Shown piece by piece: positions 32,675 through 40,078 of a stretch of DNA of 64,000 nucleotides (positions are counted from its first letter, which is position 1; each line of letters begins with the position of its first letter). The position numbers and the translations under genes were made by a program. The stretch is taken from NCBI RefSeq assembly GCF_002093115.1, contig NZ_NAAD01000004.1, forward strand, positions 62,001-126,000, in the 5' to 3' direction. The notes beneath the pieces are model-generated. The model had not been told where the DNA came from, ran no database searches, and saw nothing but the letters and a program-made list of their open reading frames with translations. This stretch comes from Geothermobacter hydrogeniphilus (GTDB lineage: Bacteria > Desulfobacterota > Desulfuromonadia > Desulfuromonadales > Geothermobacteraceae).

Positions 32675-35121
32675 TGAAAGCCCAGGTTGCCAGTCTCTAC
32701 CAGGCGGTTGATCTGCAGCAGGAGATCCCGCCGCTGTTGATCGGCGAGCGCTGCAATCCCAACGGTTCCAAGGCCTTCCGCGAGGCGCTGCTGGCCGAGG
32801 ATTGGGATGCCTGTCTCAAGGTCGCTCTTGACCAGGAGGCGCGCGGCGCCCAGGTCCTCGATCTCTGTGTTGCCTATACCGGGCGGGATGAAAAGCGCGA
32901 TATGCTGACCCTGGTGAAGACATTCGCCGGCAGCTGCAAGGCGCCGTTGATGCTCGACTCGACCAGCCCCGAGACCCTGGAGGCGGCCCTGCCCCTCTAT
33001 CCGGGGCGGGCGATCATCAACTCCATCAACCTCGAAGACGGGGGCAGAAATCTTGAACGAATCTGCCGGCTGGCGAAGACGTACGGCGCGGCGGTGGTCG
33101 CCCTGACCATCACCGAGGCGGGGATGGCCCTGACCTGTGAAAAGAAGGTCGCGGCGGCCAGGCGGATTTACGATCTGGCCGTCAACAGCTACGGCCTGCG
33201 GCCGCAGGATATCCTCTTCGACCTGCTGACCTTCACCGTCGGGTCGGGGGATGAGAAGATGGTCAACGCCGCCGTCGAGACCCTCGACGCCATCCGCCGG
33301 GTGAAGCAGGAGTTGCCCGGTGTCAGCTTCACCCTCGGGGTCAGCAACATTTCCTTCGGCCTGCGGCCGGCGGCGCGCAAGGTCCTCAACTCGGTTTTCC
33401 TGCACGAGGCGGTCGCGGCGGGACTCAATACCGCCATTGTCGACGCCGCCAAGGTCATTCCCCTTAACTCGATTTCCGAGCAGGACCGCGAGGTCTGCTA
33501 CGATCTGCTCTTCAATCGCGGCCACGACCGGGAGCTGTCGCCGCTGATGCGCTTCATCGAGCATTTCGAGCAGGCTGCCGACGGTGACGAGGACGAGCCG
33601 CAGGAGTCGCTGCGTTACGAGGAACAGTTGCGGCAGCGGGTCCTCAAGGGGGACAGGGAAGGTCTGGAGGATCTGCTTTCGGAACTGCGCGGCCGCTGGC
33701 GGCCGCTTGATATCATCAACAACCTGCTGGTGCCGGCGATGCGCGAAGTCGGTGAACTGTTCGGTCGCGGCGAACTGCTGTTGCCCTTTGTGCTGCAGTC
33801 GGCCGAGGTGATGAAACGGTCGGTGGCGCTGCTTGAACCCTACATGGAACGGATCGAAGGGGAAAGCCGGACCAGCCTGCTGCTGGCCACTGTCGCCGGT
33901 GACGTCCACGACATCGGCAAGAACCTGGTCGATATCATCCTTTCCAACAACGGTTACCAGGTGCATAACATCGGTATCAAGGTGCCGGCCGAGGAGATCA
34001 TCGCCAGGGCGCAGGAGCTGCAGCCGGATGTCATCGGTCTCTCCGGGCTGCTGGTCAAGTCGGCGCTGCTGATGAAGGAGAATCTGGCCCAGTTCCGGCA
34101 GGCCGGGCTGAAGCAGCCGGTCCTGCTCGGCGGCGCGGCCCTGACCGCCCGCTACGTGGCCGATGACTGCGTCCCCTGTTATGATGCCCCGGTGGTCTAC
34201 TGCGCCGATGCCTTCGCCGGGTTGAAGGCGATGCGCGAGTTCGAGGCCGGGACCCTGGTTGCGACGAAAGTGGAAGTTCGCGAAGCCGCTGCCGGCAGCC
34301 GTCCGGGGCCGCGTGCGGTGGAGATTGATCGTGAGATCGCGGTTCCCGAGGTGCCTTTTTTCGGCAGTCGCACCTGCAGCGAGGTCGATCCGGCCGAGGT
34401 TTTTCCTTTTGTCAATGAGCAGGCCCTGTTCCGTGGCCGCTGGGGCTACCGGCGCGGCAAGCTGAGTGCCGAGGACTACGCTGAACTGGTGGCGACCGAG
34501 GTGCTGCCGACCTATGAACGCTTCAGGCAGGAGGTACTGGAGAGCGGCCTGCTGCAGCCGCGGGTTGCCTGGGGCTATTTCCGTTGCCGCGGCGAGGGGG
34601 ATGAACTGGTCCTGGAACATGAGGGGAGGGACTTCCACTTCGGCTTCCCACGCCAGGGTTTTGCTCCCCACCTCTGCATCAGCGATTTCTTCCACAATGA
34701 GGAAGAGGGGGGGGATGTCGCCGGGCTGTTCGTGGTCACTCTCGGTCCCGAACTGGCGGAAAAAACCCGTGCCCTCTACGCGGCTGCCAACTACAAGGAT
34801 TACCTGCTCTGGCATGGTTTCGGGGTTGAGGTGACCGATGCCCTGGCCGAATACTGGCACCGCAAAATGCGTTTCGAGATGGGCATCGCCGAAGGCGAAC
34901 CGGAGACCATCGGCGACTACGTGGTGCAGCGTTACCGCGGCAGCCGCTACGGTTTCGGATACCCGGCCTGCCCCGACCTGGAGCTGCAGCGACCGATTTT
35001 CGAGCTGCTGCAGCCGGAACGGATCGGCGTCAGCCTGACCGAGAACTGCGAGATGGTGCCGGAGATGACGACGTCGGCGCTTGTGGCGCATCACCCGCAA
35101 GCCAAGTATTTCGCCGTGTAG
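32674..35121 (+). CDS. Methionine synthase, pterin/B12/activation subunit
   Basis: 815 residues; ATG at 32674 behind GGGAGG, one-base overlap with the preceding gene. Domain order: pterin-binding barrel at 20-270 (PPLLIGERCNPNGSKAFREAL, LMLDSTSPETLEAAL), cobalamin cap helices at about 320-400, B12 Rossmann domain with the DVHDIGKN cobalt-ligand motif near residue 410 and GLSGLLVKSA, and a C-terminal AdoMet activation domain (YGFGYPACPDLELQRPIFELL, ALVAHHPQAKYF). It lacks the N-terminal Hcy barrel, supplied by the upstream gene. The pair makes methionine from methyl-THF and homocysteine. Confidence 0.9.
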   Translation: MKAQVASLYQAVDLQQEIPPLLIGERCNPNGSKAFREALLAEDWDACLKVALDQEARGAQVLDLCVAYTGRDEKRDMLTLVKTFAGSCKAPLMLDSTSPETLEAALPLYPGRAIINSINLEDGGRNLERICRLAKTYGAAVVALTITEAGMALTCEKKVAAARRIYDLAVNSYGLRPQDILFDLLTFTVGSGDEKMVNAAVETLDAIRRVKQELPGVSFTLGVSNISFGLRPAARKVLNSVFLHEAVAAGLNTAIVDAAKVIPLNSISEQDREVCYDLLFNRGHDRELSPLMRFIEHFEQAADGDEDEPQESLRYEEQLRQRVLKGDREGLEDLLSELRGRWRPLDIINNLLVPAMREVGELFGRGELLLPFVLQSAEVMKRSVALLEPYMERIEGESRTSLLLATVAGDVHDIGKNLVDIILSNNGYQVHNIGIKVPAEEIIARAQELQPDVIGLSGLLVKSALLMKENLAQFRQAGLKQPVLLGGAALTARYVADDCVPCYDAPVVYCADAFAGLKAMREFEAGTLVATKVEVREAAAGSRPGPRAVEIDREIAVPEVPFFGSRTCSEVDPAEVFPFVNEQALFRGRWGYRRGKLSAEDYAELVATEVLPTYERFRQEVLESGLLQPRVAWGYFRCRGEGDELVLEHEGRDFHFGFPRQGFAPHLCISDFFHNEEEGGDVAGLFVVTLGPELAEKTRALYAAANYKDYLLWHGFGVEVTDALAEYWHRKMRFEMGIAEGEPETIGDYVVQRYRGSRYGFGYPACPDLELQRPIFELLQPERIGVSLTENCEMVPEMTTSALVAHHPQAKYFAV

Positions 35122-35239
35122 GCGATTGAAAAAGGCCCATCTGCGTCGTTCCCCTCACCTTCAGTCGCTGCGACGTAGCTGCCGCTACGCCTCACTCTTC
35201 AGGTTCGGGCGCCTAGCATCTGGACCTTTTTGAATCGCC
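35121..35239. repeat. R3 repeat, full copy
   Basis: Ends GGCGATTGAAAAAGG and CCTTTTTGAATCGCC (one mismatch) around a core ACGTAGCTGCCGCTACG. It starts at the last base of the metH-type stop codon. Further copies or fragments lie at 35245-35361, 35401-35678 (split), 36341-36461, 36491-36570 and 47083-47225. Confidence 0.75.
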
Positions 35240-35244
35240 TTGGG

Positions 35245-35361
35245 GGGGATAAAAAGATGGACTTGCGGCGTTACGCTCCGCCCTCAATCCTCGACGTAGC
35301 TGCCGCTACGCCTGCGGTTTCAGTTGTCGCAAGCCTTGCATCCGGGCACTTTCTCACCGCC
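35245..35361. repeat. R3 repeat, diverged copy
   Basis: Contains GACGTAGCTGCCGCTACGCC and ends GCATCCGGGCACTTTCTCACC; the left end is AAAAAGATGGACTTGCGGCG. It follows directly after the first R3 copy. Confidence 0.55.
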
Positions 35362-35400
35362 TTGGGGATTGGAAGGCGGTACGGGTCGCAATGGCAGAGG

Positions 35401-35678
35401 TCGATTGAAAAAGGCCCATCTGCGTCGTTTCCCTCACCTTCAGTCGCTGCGACGTAGCTGCCGCTACGCCTCACTCTTCGGGCTCGGGTGTCTAGGAGTC
35501 TGTCGGACTATCCGGGCTGAAGCGAAAATTTGGCTGATTGAGGTCAGATTTCAGCTCATTTGAGGGCAATAGCCGTAGCTATTGATCGAAAAGGAGCTGG
35601 AATATGGGCCAATCAGACGGATTTGCAGCCAGTCCATGGATTGTTCGACAGACTCCTAGCATCCGGACCTTTTTGAAG
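35401..35678. repeat. R3 repeat split by an R2 insertion
   Basis: The left part 35401-35491 (GATTGAAAAAGGCCCATCTG to GGGCTCGGGTGT) and the right part 35660-35678 (CATCCGGACCTTTTTGAA) together reproduce the intact copy at 35121-35239. They are separated by an R2 element that duplicates CTAG. Confidence 0.82.
35492..35659. repeat. R2 MITE-like palindrome, copy 2, with CTAG target duplication
   Basis: Flanked by CTAG at 35492-35495 and 35656-35659. Terminal inverted repeats are GAGTCTGTCGGACTATCC and (complement of right end) GAGTCTGTCGAACAATCC. No coding capacity. It is inverted relative to copies 1 and 3. The intact R3 copy at 35121-35239 reads CGCCTAGCATC at the equivalent point, with a single CTAG. 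Confidence 0.85.
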
Positions 35679-35708
35679 GAACTGAATCATTTATCAGGAG
35701 GTTGTGTG

Positions 35709-36152
35709 ATGTGGAAAAATCTTTTGGTCCTCATGTTGCTGCCGCTGCTGGCGGCCTGTTCGGTGGTGATGGCGACGTCTGGTCCCGAGTGCAAGGATCT
35801 GTCGGTCCTCAAGCGGGGCACCGACCGTTACCAGGTGCTGGCGGAGCTGGGACAGCCGGTGGCGACCGAGGTCGAGGCCGATGGCCGCAAGTGTGACATC
35901 TTCAAGTTCATGCAGGGACAGCATGGGGCGGTCAAGGCGGGCAAGGCCCTGCTGTACGGCGCCGCCGATGTTTTGACCTTCGGCGTGGCGGAACTCGTCA
36001 CCACCCCGGTGGAGGGGGTGGCCGGCAAGGGGGCCGAGATCAAGGCTCGGGTCCTTTATGATGCTCAGAATCGGGTTGACGAAGTCCAGGTGCTGGGGGA
36101 TGGCCGCTGGATCCCGGTGCAGAGCATCGGTGACGGGACCGGTCAGGGTTAG
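35709..36152 (+). CDS. Lipoprotein, BamE/SmpA-like in sequence style
   Basis: 147 residues from ATG at 35709 with AGGAGGT upstream. Signal peptide with lipobox MWKNLLVLMLLPLLAACS, so it is lipid-anchored at the Cys in LAAC. The segment LKRGTDRYQVLAELGQPVATE resembles the first motif of SmpA/OmlA (BamE-like) domains. The C-terminus is short and charged. Function is unknown; it may be an envelope assembly accessory. The promoter region is filled with R2 and R3 repeats. Confidence 0.72.
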   Translation: MWKNLLVLMLLPLLAACSVVMATSGPECKDLSVLKRGTDRYQVLAELGQPVATEVEADGRKCDIFKFMQGQHGAVKAGKALLYGAADVLTFGVAELVTTPVEGVAGKGAEIKARVLYDAQNRVDEVQVLGDGRWIPVQSIGDGTGQG

Positions 36153-36164
36153 CCCTGTCGCGGG

Positions 36165-36323
36165 TCAGTCGAGGGGGTCGAAGATCTCTTTGCCGAGATA
36201 GCAGAGCGGGCAGCACCAGTCTTTCGGCAGCTCGTCGAAGCTGCTGCCGGCCGGGATGTCGGACATCGGGTCACCCTGCTGAGGGTCGTAGATATAGCCG
36301 CAGTTGGAACAGATGTAGCGCAT
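36165..36323 (-). CDS. Rubredoxin
   Basis: A 52-residue protein starting at ATG 36323 with GGAG five bases upstream. It is a canonical rubredoxin: MRYICSNCGYIYDPQQGD ... LPKDWCCPLCYLGKEIFD. The two CxxC knuckles (C5/C8 and C38/C41) coordinate a single iron atom. It is a small electron carrier, commonly paired with rubrerythrins or oxygen-detoxifying enzymes. It is convergent with the lipoprotein gene, and its leader carries an R3 repeat. Confidence 0.92.
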   Translation of the reverse strand: MRYICSNCGYIYDPQQGDPMSDIPAGSSFDELPKDWCCPLCYLGKEIFDPLD

Positions 36324-36340
36324 GGCGTCTCCGTGGTGGG

Positions 36341-36461
36341 GGGCGGCTGAAAAGCACCAATCTACTTCGTTGTCCTTGTCTTCGTCGCTGCGGAGTAGCT
36401 GCCGCTACGCCTCACTCCTCAGCCTGCGTCCGCCTCGTATCTTGGCACTTTTGAGCCGCCC
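36341..36461. repeat. R3-like repeat, GC-ended variant
   Basis: Ends GGGCGGCTGAAAAGCACC and GGCACTTTTGAGCCGCCC, core GGAGTAGCTGCCGCTACGCC. The sequence TCTCCGTGGTGGGGGG immediately before it recurs before the next fragment at 36491, indicating a local duplication of about 150 bp. Confidence 0.65.
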
Positions 36462-36490
36462 AGGTTTGGTCCAGGGCATCTCCGTGGTGG

Positions 36491-36570
36491 GGGGGGCAAT
36501 CGAAAAGCACCCGTCTGCTTCGTTGCTCCCGTCTTCAGTCGCTGCGGAGTAGCTGCTGCGGGTCGTACTC
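36491..36570. repeat. R3-like half copy
   Basis: Begins CAATCGAAAAGCACCCGTCT and breaks off within the core GGAGTAGCTGCTGCGGG; the right half is missing. Confidence 0.5.
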
Positions 36571-36619
36571 GGCCCCTTGGCCTTTCTCCTTTAGCCTTTC
36601 ACCCTTAGCCGCTTTTCCC

Positions 36620-37360
36620 CTAAATAATTCCGTCCAGATACTTCCTTATATCCGCCCGGATCGGCATGATGTAGGCGCTGGCACCGCGCGTCTTGACGAA
36701 ATGCAGGGCACGCCTGGTGAACTGCCGGTTCCATTCCAGGGTTGGTTCGAAGTCGGGCGGGAAGAAGCCGTTGTTCTTGTTCTCCCAGTAGGCCTGGCTT
36801 TTTTCGGTCAGCACCGGGGCGATGCCCCACCAGATGTCGAGGCCGATCAGCAGGTCGGCCCAGATTTCCATGAAGCGCAGGTCGAAAAAGGGCTGGGTGA
36901 ACAGTCCGTCGGCGCCGGCGTTCAGCTTGGCGCGGACATAGTCGAGTTCTTCCTTGACGCCGCTGCGGTAGGGGTCGAGGCCGGCGTAGATTTTGACGCC
37001 GGGCAGTTCCTGCTTCAGCCGGGAGATGAACTCGGTGACCGGGGTGCGGAAGGTGCGATGCAGCATGTCCTGGGGCGGATCGCCGGAGATGGCGAGGACC
37101 GCCGGGCAGCCGCTGCGACGGATGGTGTCGAGAAACGGCCAGTCCTCCTGCAGGTCGAAATCGATGGCGCGCAGATGCGGAATCACCCGTTCCACCTGCG
37201 GAGCGATGGCCTCCGCGGCGTCCCAGGCGCGCAGGGGAAACTGCAGCAGGTCGGGGATATTGATGGTCCGCACCCGGGGGAAATGTTCCCGCACGGTCTG
37301 CAGGTCGCGCTCCAGAACTTCGCGTGAGCGGGGCACCAGTTCGATCGCGAGATCGCCCAT
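36620..37360 (-). CDS. Short methylenetetrahydrofolate-reductase-like protein
   Basis: 246 residues, shorter than the usual 290-300 of MetF. The TIM-barrel features fit the MTHFR family: MGDLAIELVPRSREVLERDL at the N-terminus, GCPAVLAISGDPPQDML, VKIYAGLDPYRSGVKEELDY and AGADGLFTQPFFDLRFMEIW. MTHFR makes the methyl-THF used by methionine synthase, and the split metH pair lies 1.5 kb away, though on the opposite strand. The shortened N-terminus means FAD binding or activity is uncertain; it could be a specialised paralogue. Confidence 0.75.
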   Translation of the reverse strand: MGDLAIELVPRSREVLERDLQTVREHFPRVRTINIPDLLQFPLRAWDAAEAIAPQVERVIPHLRAIDFDLQEDWPFLDTIRRSGCPAVLAISGDPPQDMLHRTFRTPVTEFISRLKQELPGVKIYAGLDPYRSGVKEELDYVRAKLNAGADGLFTQPFFDLRFMEIWADLLIGLDIWWGIAPVLTEKSQAYWENKNNGFFPPDFEPTLEWNRQFTRRALHFVKTRGASAYIMPIRADIRKYLDGII

Positions 37361-37399
37361 TTACCGTTGTTCTCCTCGGTTGAACCTGGCCGGTCTGAC

Positions 37400-37783
37400 T
37401 CAGGTTAGAATAAGCAGGTAGCCGTCCGGGTCGTGAAGCCAGATTTCCCGGCGCTTGAACTCGTCGTCATCCAGTTCGTAGAGCAGGTGCAGTTGCTGCC
37501 GGTCAATGGCCCGCCGGGCCGCCTCCAGGTCGGGAAGCTCCAACTCCAGGGTCATCCCGACCCCCTTGGGGTGGCGATCAAGATGTTCAAACAGGGCCGG
37601 ATGCGAAGCTTCCAGCGCCTGTTGCCGGCGGAAGAGGATTGCTGTATCGCCGCACAGCAACAACAGAACCCGGGGGAATTCCGGCGCCGGTTCAAAAGTT
37701 TCCAGTTGCAGACCGAGAATGTCACGGTAAAAAAACTCGGTCCGGTCGAGGTCGGCGACCGCCAGGGTCAGGGTCAGGCTCAT
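37400..37783 (-). CDS. Glyoxalase/VOC-family protein
   Basis: 127 residues from Met at 37783 with AAGGAG upstream. One VOC (betaalphabetabetabeta)2 module: LTLTLAVADLDRTEFFYRDILGLQLETF, RVLLLLCGDTAILFRR and the terminal REIWLHDPDGYLLILT. VOC proteins include glyoxalase I, dioxygenases and resistance proteins; the metal-ligand set is not complete enough to choose. It is separated from the MTHFR-like gene by about 40 bp, same strand. Confidence 0.85.
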   Translation of the reverse strand: MSLTLTLAVADLDRTEFFYRDILGLQLETFEPAPEFPRVLLLLCGDTAILFRRQQALEASHPALFEHLDRHPKGVGMTLELELPDLEAARRAIDRQQLHLLYELDDDEFKRREIWLHDPDGYLLILT

Positions 37784-37872
37784 GCAACGCTCCTTGCGGC
37801 TGTTTGTATCACGCCGGGAATGTGCTGGCAACCGAACCGCGGTTGACGCTGTTCGTTCGCCTGTGCTTTAAT

Positions 37873-38020
37873 CCTGAATCGGTGAGTTCATCACCGGCGG
37901 ATAGTGCAAGCCATTGCCCTGCCCGCGATCCCCGGAAATCGCCGGTGAACCTGTCATTTGAAAACCGTATTCAGGGCAGGCGCTTGCACTCTCCATCCGG
38001 CATAAACGCACTGATTCAGG
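37873..38020. repeat. R1 repeat, full-length copy
   Basis: 148 bp from CCTGAATCGGTGAGTTCA to CACTGATTCAGG. Internal CGGATAGTGCAAGCCATTG and TTGCACTCTCCATCC match the copy at 12276-12437 in the same orientation. It ends 32 bp before folK. Confidence 0.78.
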
Positions 38021-38052
38021 TTGATCCCTGCAGTTGCGAAAGAGTCGACGAC

Positions 38053-38547
38053 ATGTCTCTTGTTTTCATCGGGCTCGGTGCCAATCTCGGTGACCGGCTT
38101 GCCAACCTGCGTCATGCCCGGACGGCCCTGGCCGCCATGACCGAGGTCCAGCTGGTCGGCAGTTCGCGACTCTATGAAACCGAACCGGTCGGCGGCCCCG
38201 AGGGCCAGCCGGCCTTTTTCAATGCGGTTTTACAGCTTCAGGTTGAACTTGACCCGTACCAGCTGCTGGAGCGGTGCCAGGACCTGGAGCGCGCCTGTGG
38301 TCGAAAACGTGAAACCCGGTGGGGGCCGCGCACTCTGGATATTGATCTGCTGCTGGTTGACGCCATGATCAGCCGCAGTCCGGAGCTGGAACTGCCTCAC
38401 CCGCGCCTTGCCGGACGCGGTTTTGTGCTGGCGCCATTGCTTGATCTGGCGCCTGATCTGCCAATTCCGGGAAGCGGCGGAACGGTCGGCGATTTATGGC
38501 GGCGGGGAGAGCCCTGGACGGGGATCGCCTGCCGTGGAGACTGGTAA
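38053..38547 (+). CDS. folK: 2-amino-4-hydroxy-6-hydroxymethyldihydropteridine pyrophosphokinase
   Basis: 164 residues from ATG at 38053. It pyrophosphorylates the pterin precursor in folate synthesis. Motifs: VFIGLGANLGDRLANLRHA, SRLYETEPVGGPEGQPAFFNAV and the active-site block TRWGPRTLDIDLLLVD, then LPHPRLAGRGFVLAPLLDLAP. Length is typical. It is not next to folP or folB here. It is followed directly, without a gap, by a small membrane protein gene. Confidence 0.93.
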   Translation: MSLVFIGLGANLGDRLANLRHARTALAAMTEVQLVGSSRLYETEPVGGPEGQPAFFNAVLQLQVELDPYQLLERCQDLERACGRKRETRWGPRTLDIDLLLVDAMISRSPELELPHPRLAGRGFVLAPLLDLAPDLPIPGSGGTVGDLWRRGEPWTGIACRGDW

Positions 38548-38811
38548 ATGATCCGTCTGCTGCTGCTGGCGATTTTCGCCTTTCTGATTTACGCGATGGT
38601 TTCGGCCATCCTGCGGATTTTTCGTCGTGGACAGGGTCTGAACCCGCCGTCCCCGGCCGAGAAGAGCGACGCCGGGGAGGAGATGGTCAAGGATCCGGAG
38701 TGCGGTACCTACCTGCCGCGGAGCGACGCGCTGAAAGAGACGATAGCCGGGCACCCGCAATTTTTCTGTAGTACAGCCTGCCGGGACGCCTACCGTTCCC
38801 GGTCGAAATAA
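38548..38811 (+). CDS. Small PP0621/TRASH-like membrane protein
   Basis: 87 residues. Its ATG immediately follows the folK stop codon. One N-terminal transmembrane helix (MIRLLLLAIFAFLIYAMVSA) precedes a C-terminal treble-clef-like motif: DPECGTYLPRSDALKE ... FFCSTACRDAY, with Cys pairs typical of PP0621-type/TRASH metal-binding domains. It is probably inner-membrane anchored with the metal site in the cytoplasm. The function is unknown but it often follows housekeeping genes. Confidence 0.78.
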   Translation: MIRLLLLAIFAFLIYAMVSAILRIFRRGQGLNPPSPAEKSDAGEEMVKDPECGTYLPRSDALKETIAGHPQFFCSTACRDAYRSRSK

Positions 38812-38835
38812 ACCTGTCGGTCAAGGAGCAGAAGA

Positions 38836-39480
38836 ATGAAATTTTTTATTGATACCGCCGAAGTTGACGAGATCCGCGCCGCCTGTGAGCTGGGCCTGGT
38901 CGATGGCGTCACCACCAATCCGTCGCTGATCGCCAAGAGCGGGCGCGATTTCAAAGAGGTGATCACCGAAATCACCGGCATCGTCGACGGACCGATCTCC
39001 GCCGAGGTGATTGCCCTCGATGCCCCCGGCATGCTGGCCGAGGGGCGGGAGTTGGCCAAAATCCACAAGAATATCGTCATCAAGGTGCCGATGACCGAAG
39101 AGGGTCTCAAGGCGACCCGGGTGTTTGCCGCCGAAGGTATCCGCACCAATGTCACGCTGATCTTCTCCCCGGTGCAGGCGTTGCTGGCGGCCAAGGCGGG
39201 GGCGAGCTATGTCTCTCCCTTTGTCGGTCGTCTCGACGACATCGGTCACGAGGGGATGGAAGGCATTGACCAGATTCGCAGCATTTTCGACAACTACGGC
39301 TATACCACCGAAATCATCGTCGCTTCGGTGCGCAGCCCGATGCACGTGCAGACCTCGGCCCTGCTCGGTGCCGATATCGCCACCATCCCCTTCAAGGTGA
39401 TGCAGCAGCTGGCGCGGCACCCGCTGACCGATGTCGGTATCGAGAAGTTTCTGGCCGACCACAACAAGGCGCAGAAATAA
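38836..39480 (+). CDS. Transaldolase / fructose-6-phosphate aldolase-like protein
   Basis: 214 residues, the short MipB/FSA type rather than the 300-residue TalB type. Motifs: [34 protein letters not shown], the Schiff-base region [15 protein letters not shown] with the catalytic Lys, and [31 protein letters not shown]. It interconverts sugar phosphates in the pentose-phosphate pathway or cleaves fructose-6-phosphate; family members do either, and the sequence alone does not decide. About 25 bp after the PP0621-like gene, with AAGGAGCAG upstream. Confidence 0.88.
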   Translation: MKFFIDTAEVDEIRAACELGLVDGVTTNPSLIAKSGRDFKEVITEITGIVDGPISAEVIALDAPGMLAEGRELAKIHKNIVIKVPMTEEGLKATRVFAAEGIRTNVTLIFSPVQALLAAKAGASYVSPFVGRLDDIGHEGMEGIDQIRSIFDNYGYTTEIIVASVRSPMHVQTSALLGADIATIPFKVMQQLARHPLTDVGIEKFLADHNKAQK

Positions 39481-39522
39481 GCATCTTTCCGCCTGCCGGA
39501 CTGGCCCGGCACCGCTTCTCTG

Positions 39523-39688
39523 CTAGGAGTCTGTTGACTATCCATGGACTGGCTGTAAATCCGCCTGATTGGCCCATATTTCAGCTTCTTTTTGATCAAT
39601 AGCTACGGCTATTGCCCTCAAATGAGCTAAAATCTGACCTCAATCAGTCAAATTTTCGCTTCAGCCCGGATAGTCAACAGGCTCCTGG
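39523..39688. repeat. R2 MITE-like palindrome, copy 3
   Basis: Flanked by CTAG on the left and CTGG on the right. Ends are GAGTCTGTTGACTATCC and (complement) GAGCCTGTTGACTATCC, one mismatch. Interior matches copy 1 in orientation. It lies downstream of the aldolase gene. Confidence 0.8.
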
Positions 39689-39738
39689 ACTGCAGGAAGT
39701 GGCGCCGGGCCTTTTTTGCTGTATGCTGGTCAGGCCTC

Positions 39739-39802
39739 TTGACGAAGACGCCGAAAAGGTCTAAAACTGCCAGGCGTATACCGTCTAAGATGCCGTTATA
39801 AT
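39739..39802 (+). promoter_or_regulatory. Candidate sucCD promoters
   Basis: TTGACG (39739-39744), 17 bases, TAAAAC (39762-39767) is one possible sigma-70 promoter. A perfect -10 hexamer TATAAT (39797-39802) marks another, though its -35 is poor. Both give a leader of more than 250 bases before sucC (39803-40078), which contains no reading frame I trust. Confidence 0.45.
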
Positions 39803-40078
39803 GATGTTTTAAGTTTCGTCTGCCAGGCCTGGTGATGCCGGGAAACGAATTTTTCGGTGATATGATCTGACCAGTTTGCCTGTTTTTTTTGGGAGAGTAT
39901 GGGGAGCGGGGCCTGAACCCGGATCAATGGCTGATTCGGGCTGCATGGCCCTGGAGGAAGAATTGTCCGCTGCGGAGGTCGGCATGCAGGTTCCAGGTAT
40001 GCCGGTTCGATGTTGTCAGGTGCCGGCCCCAAGACCGGATAGACTTTTTCACAACCCATAGCTTGAGGTGAAGAACCC

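Noticed and set aside
32611-35100. 829-codon minus-strand open frame across the methionine synthase gene
   Set aside because: A shadow produced by GC-rich codon bias opposite a real gene; repetitive Gln/Arg/Asp composition, no domain.
35121-36600. Regularly repeated sequence suggesting a CRISPR array
   Set aside because: Repeats are over 80 bp, diverged and internally palindromic, with no uniform spacers and no cas genes nearby.
26007-39688. R2 copies as remnants of a full insertion sequence
   Set aside because: Each is about 168 bp with no transposase remnant, so a non-autonomous MITE is the better reading; no IS gene is visible in the window.
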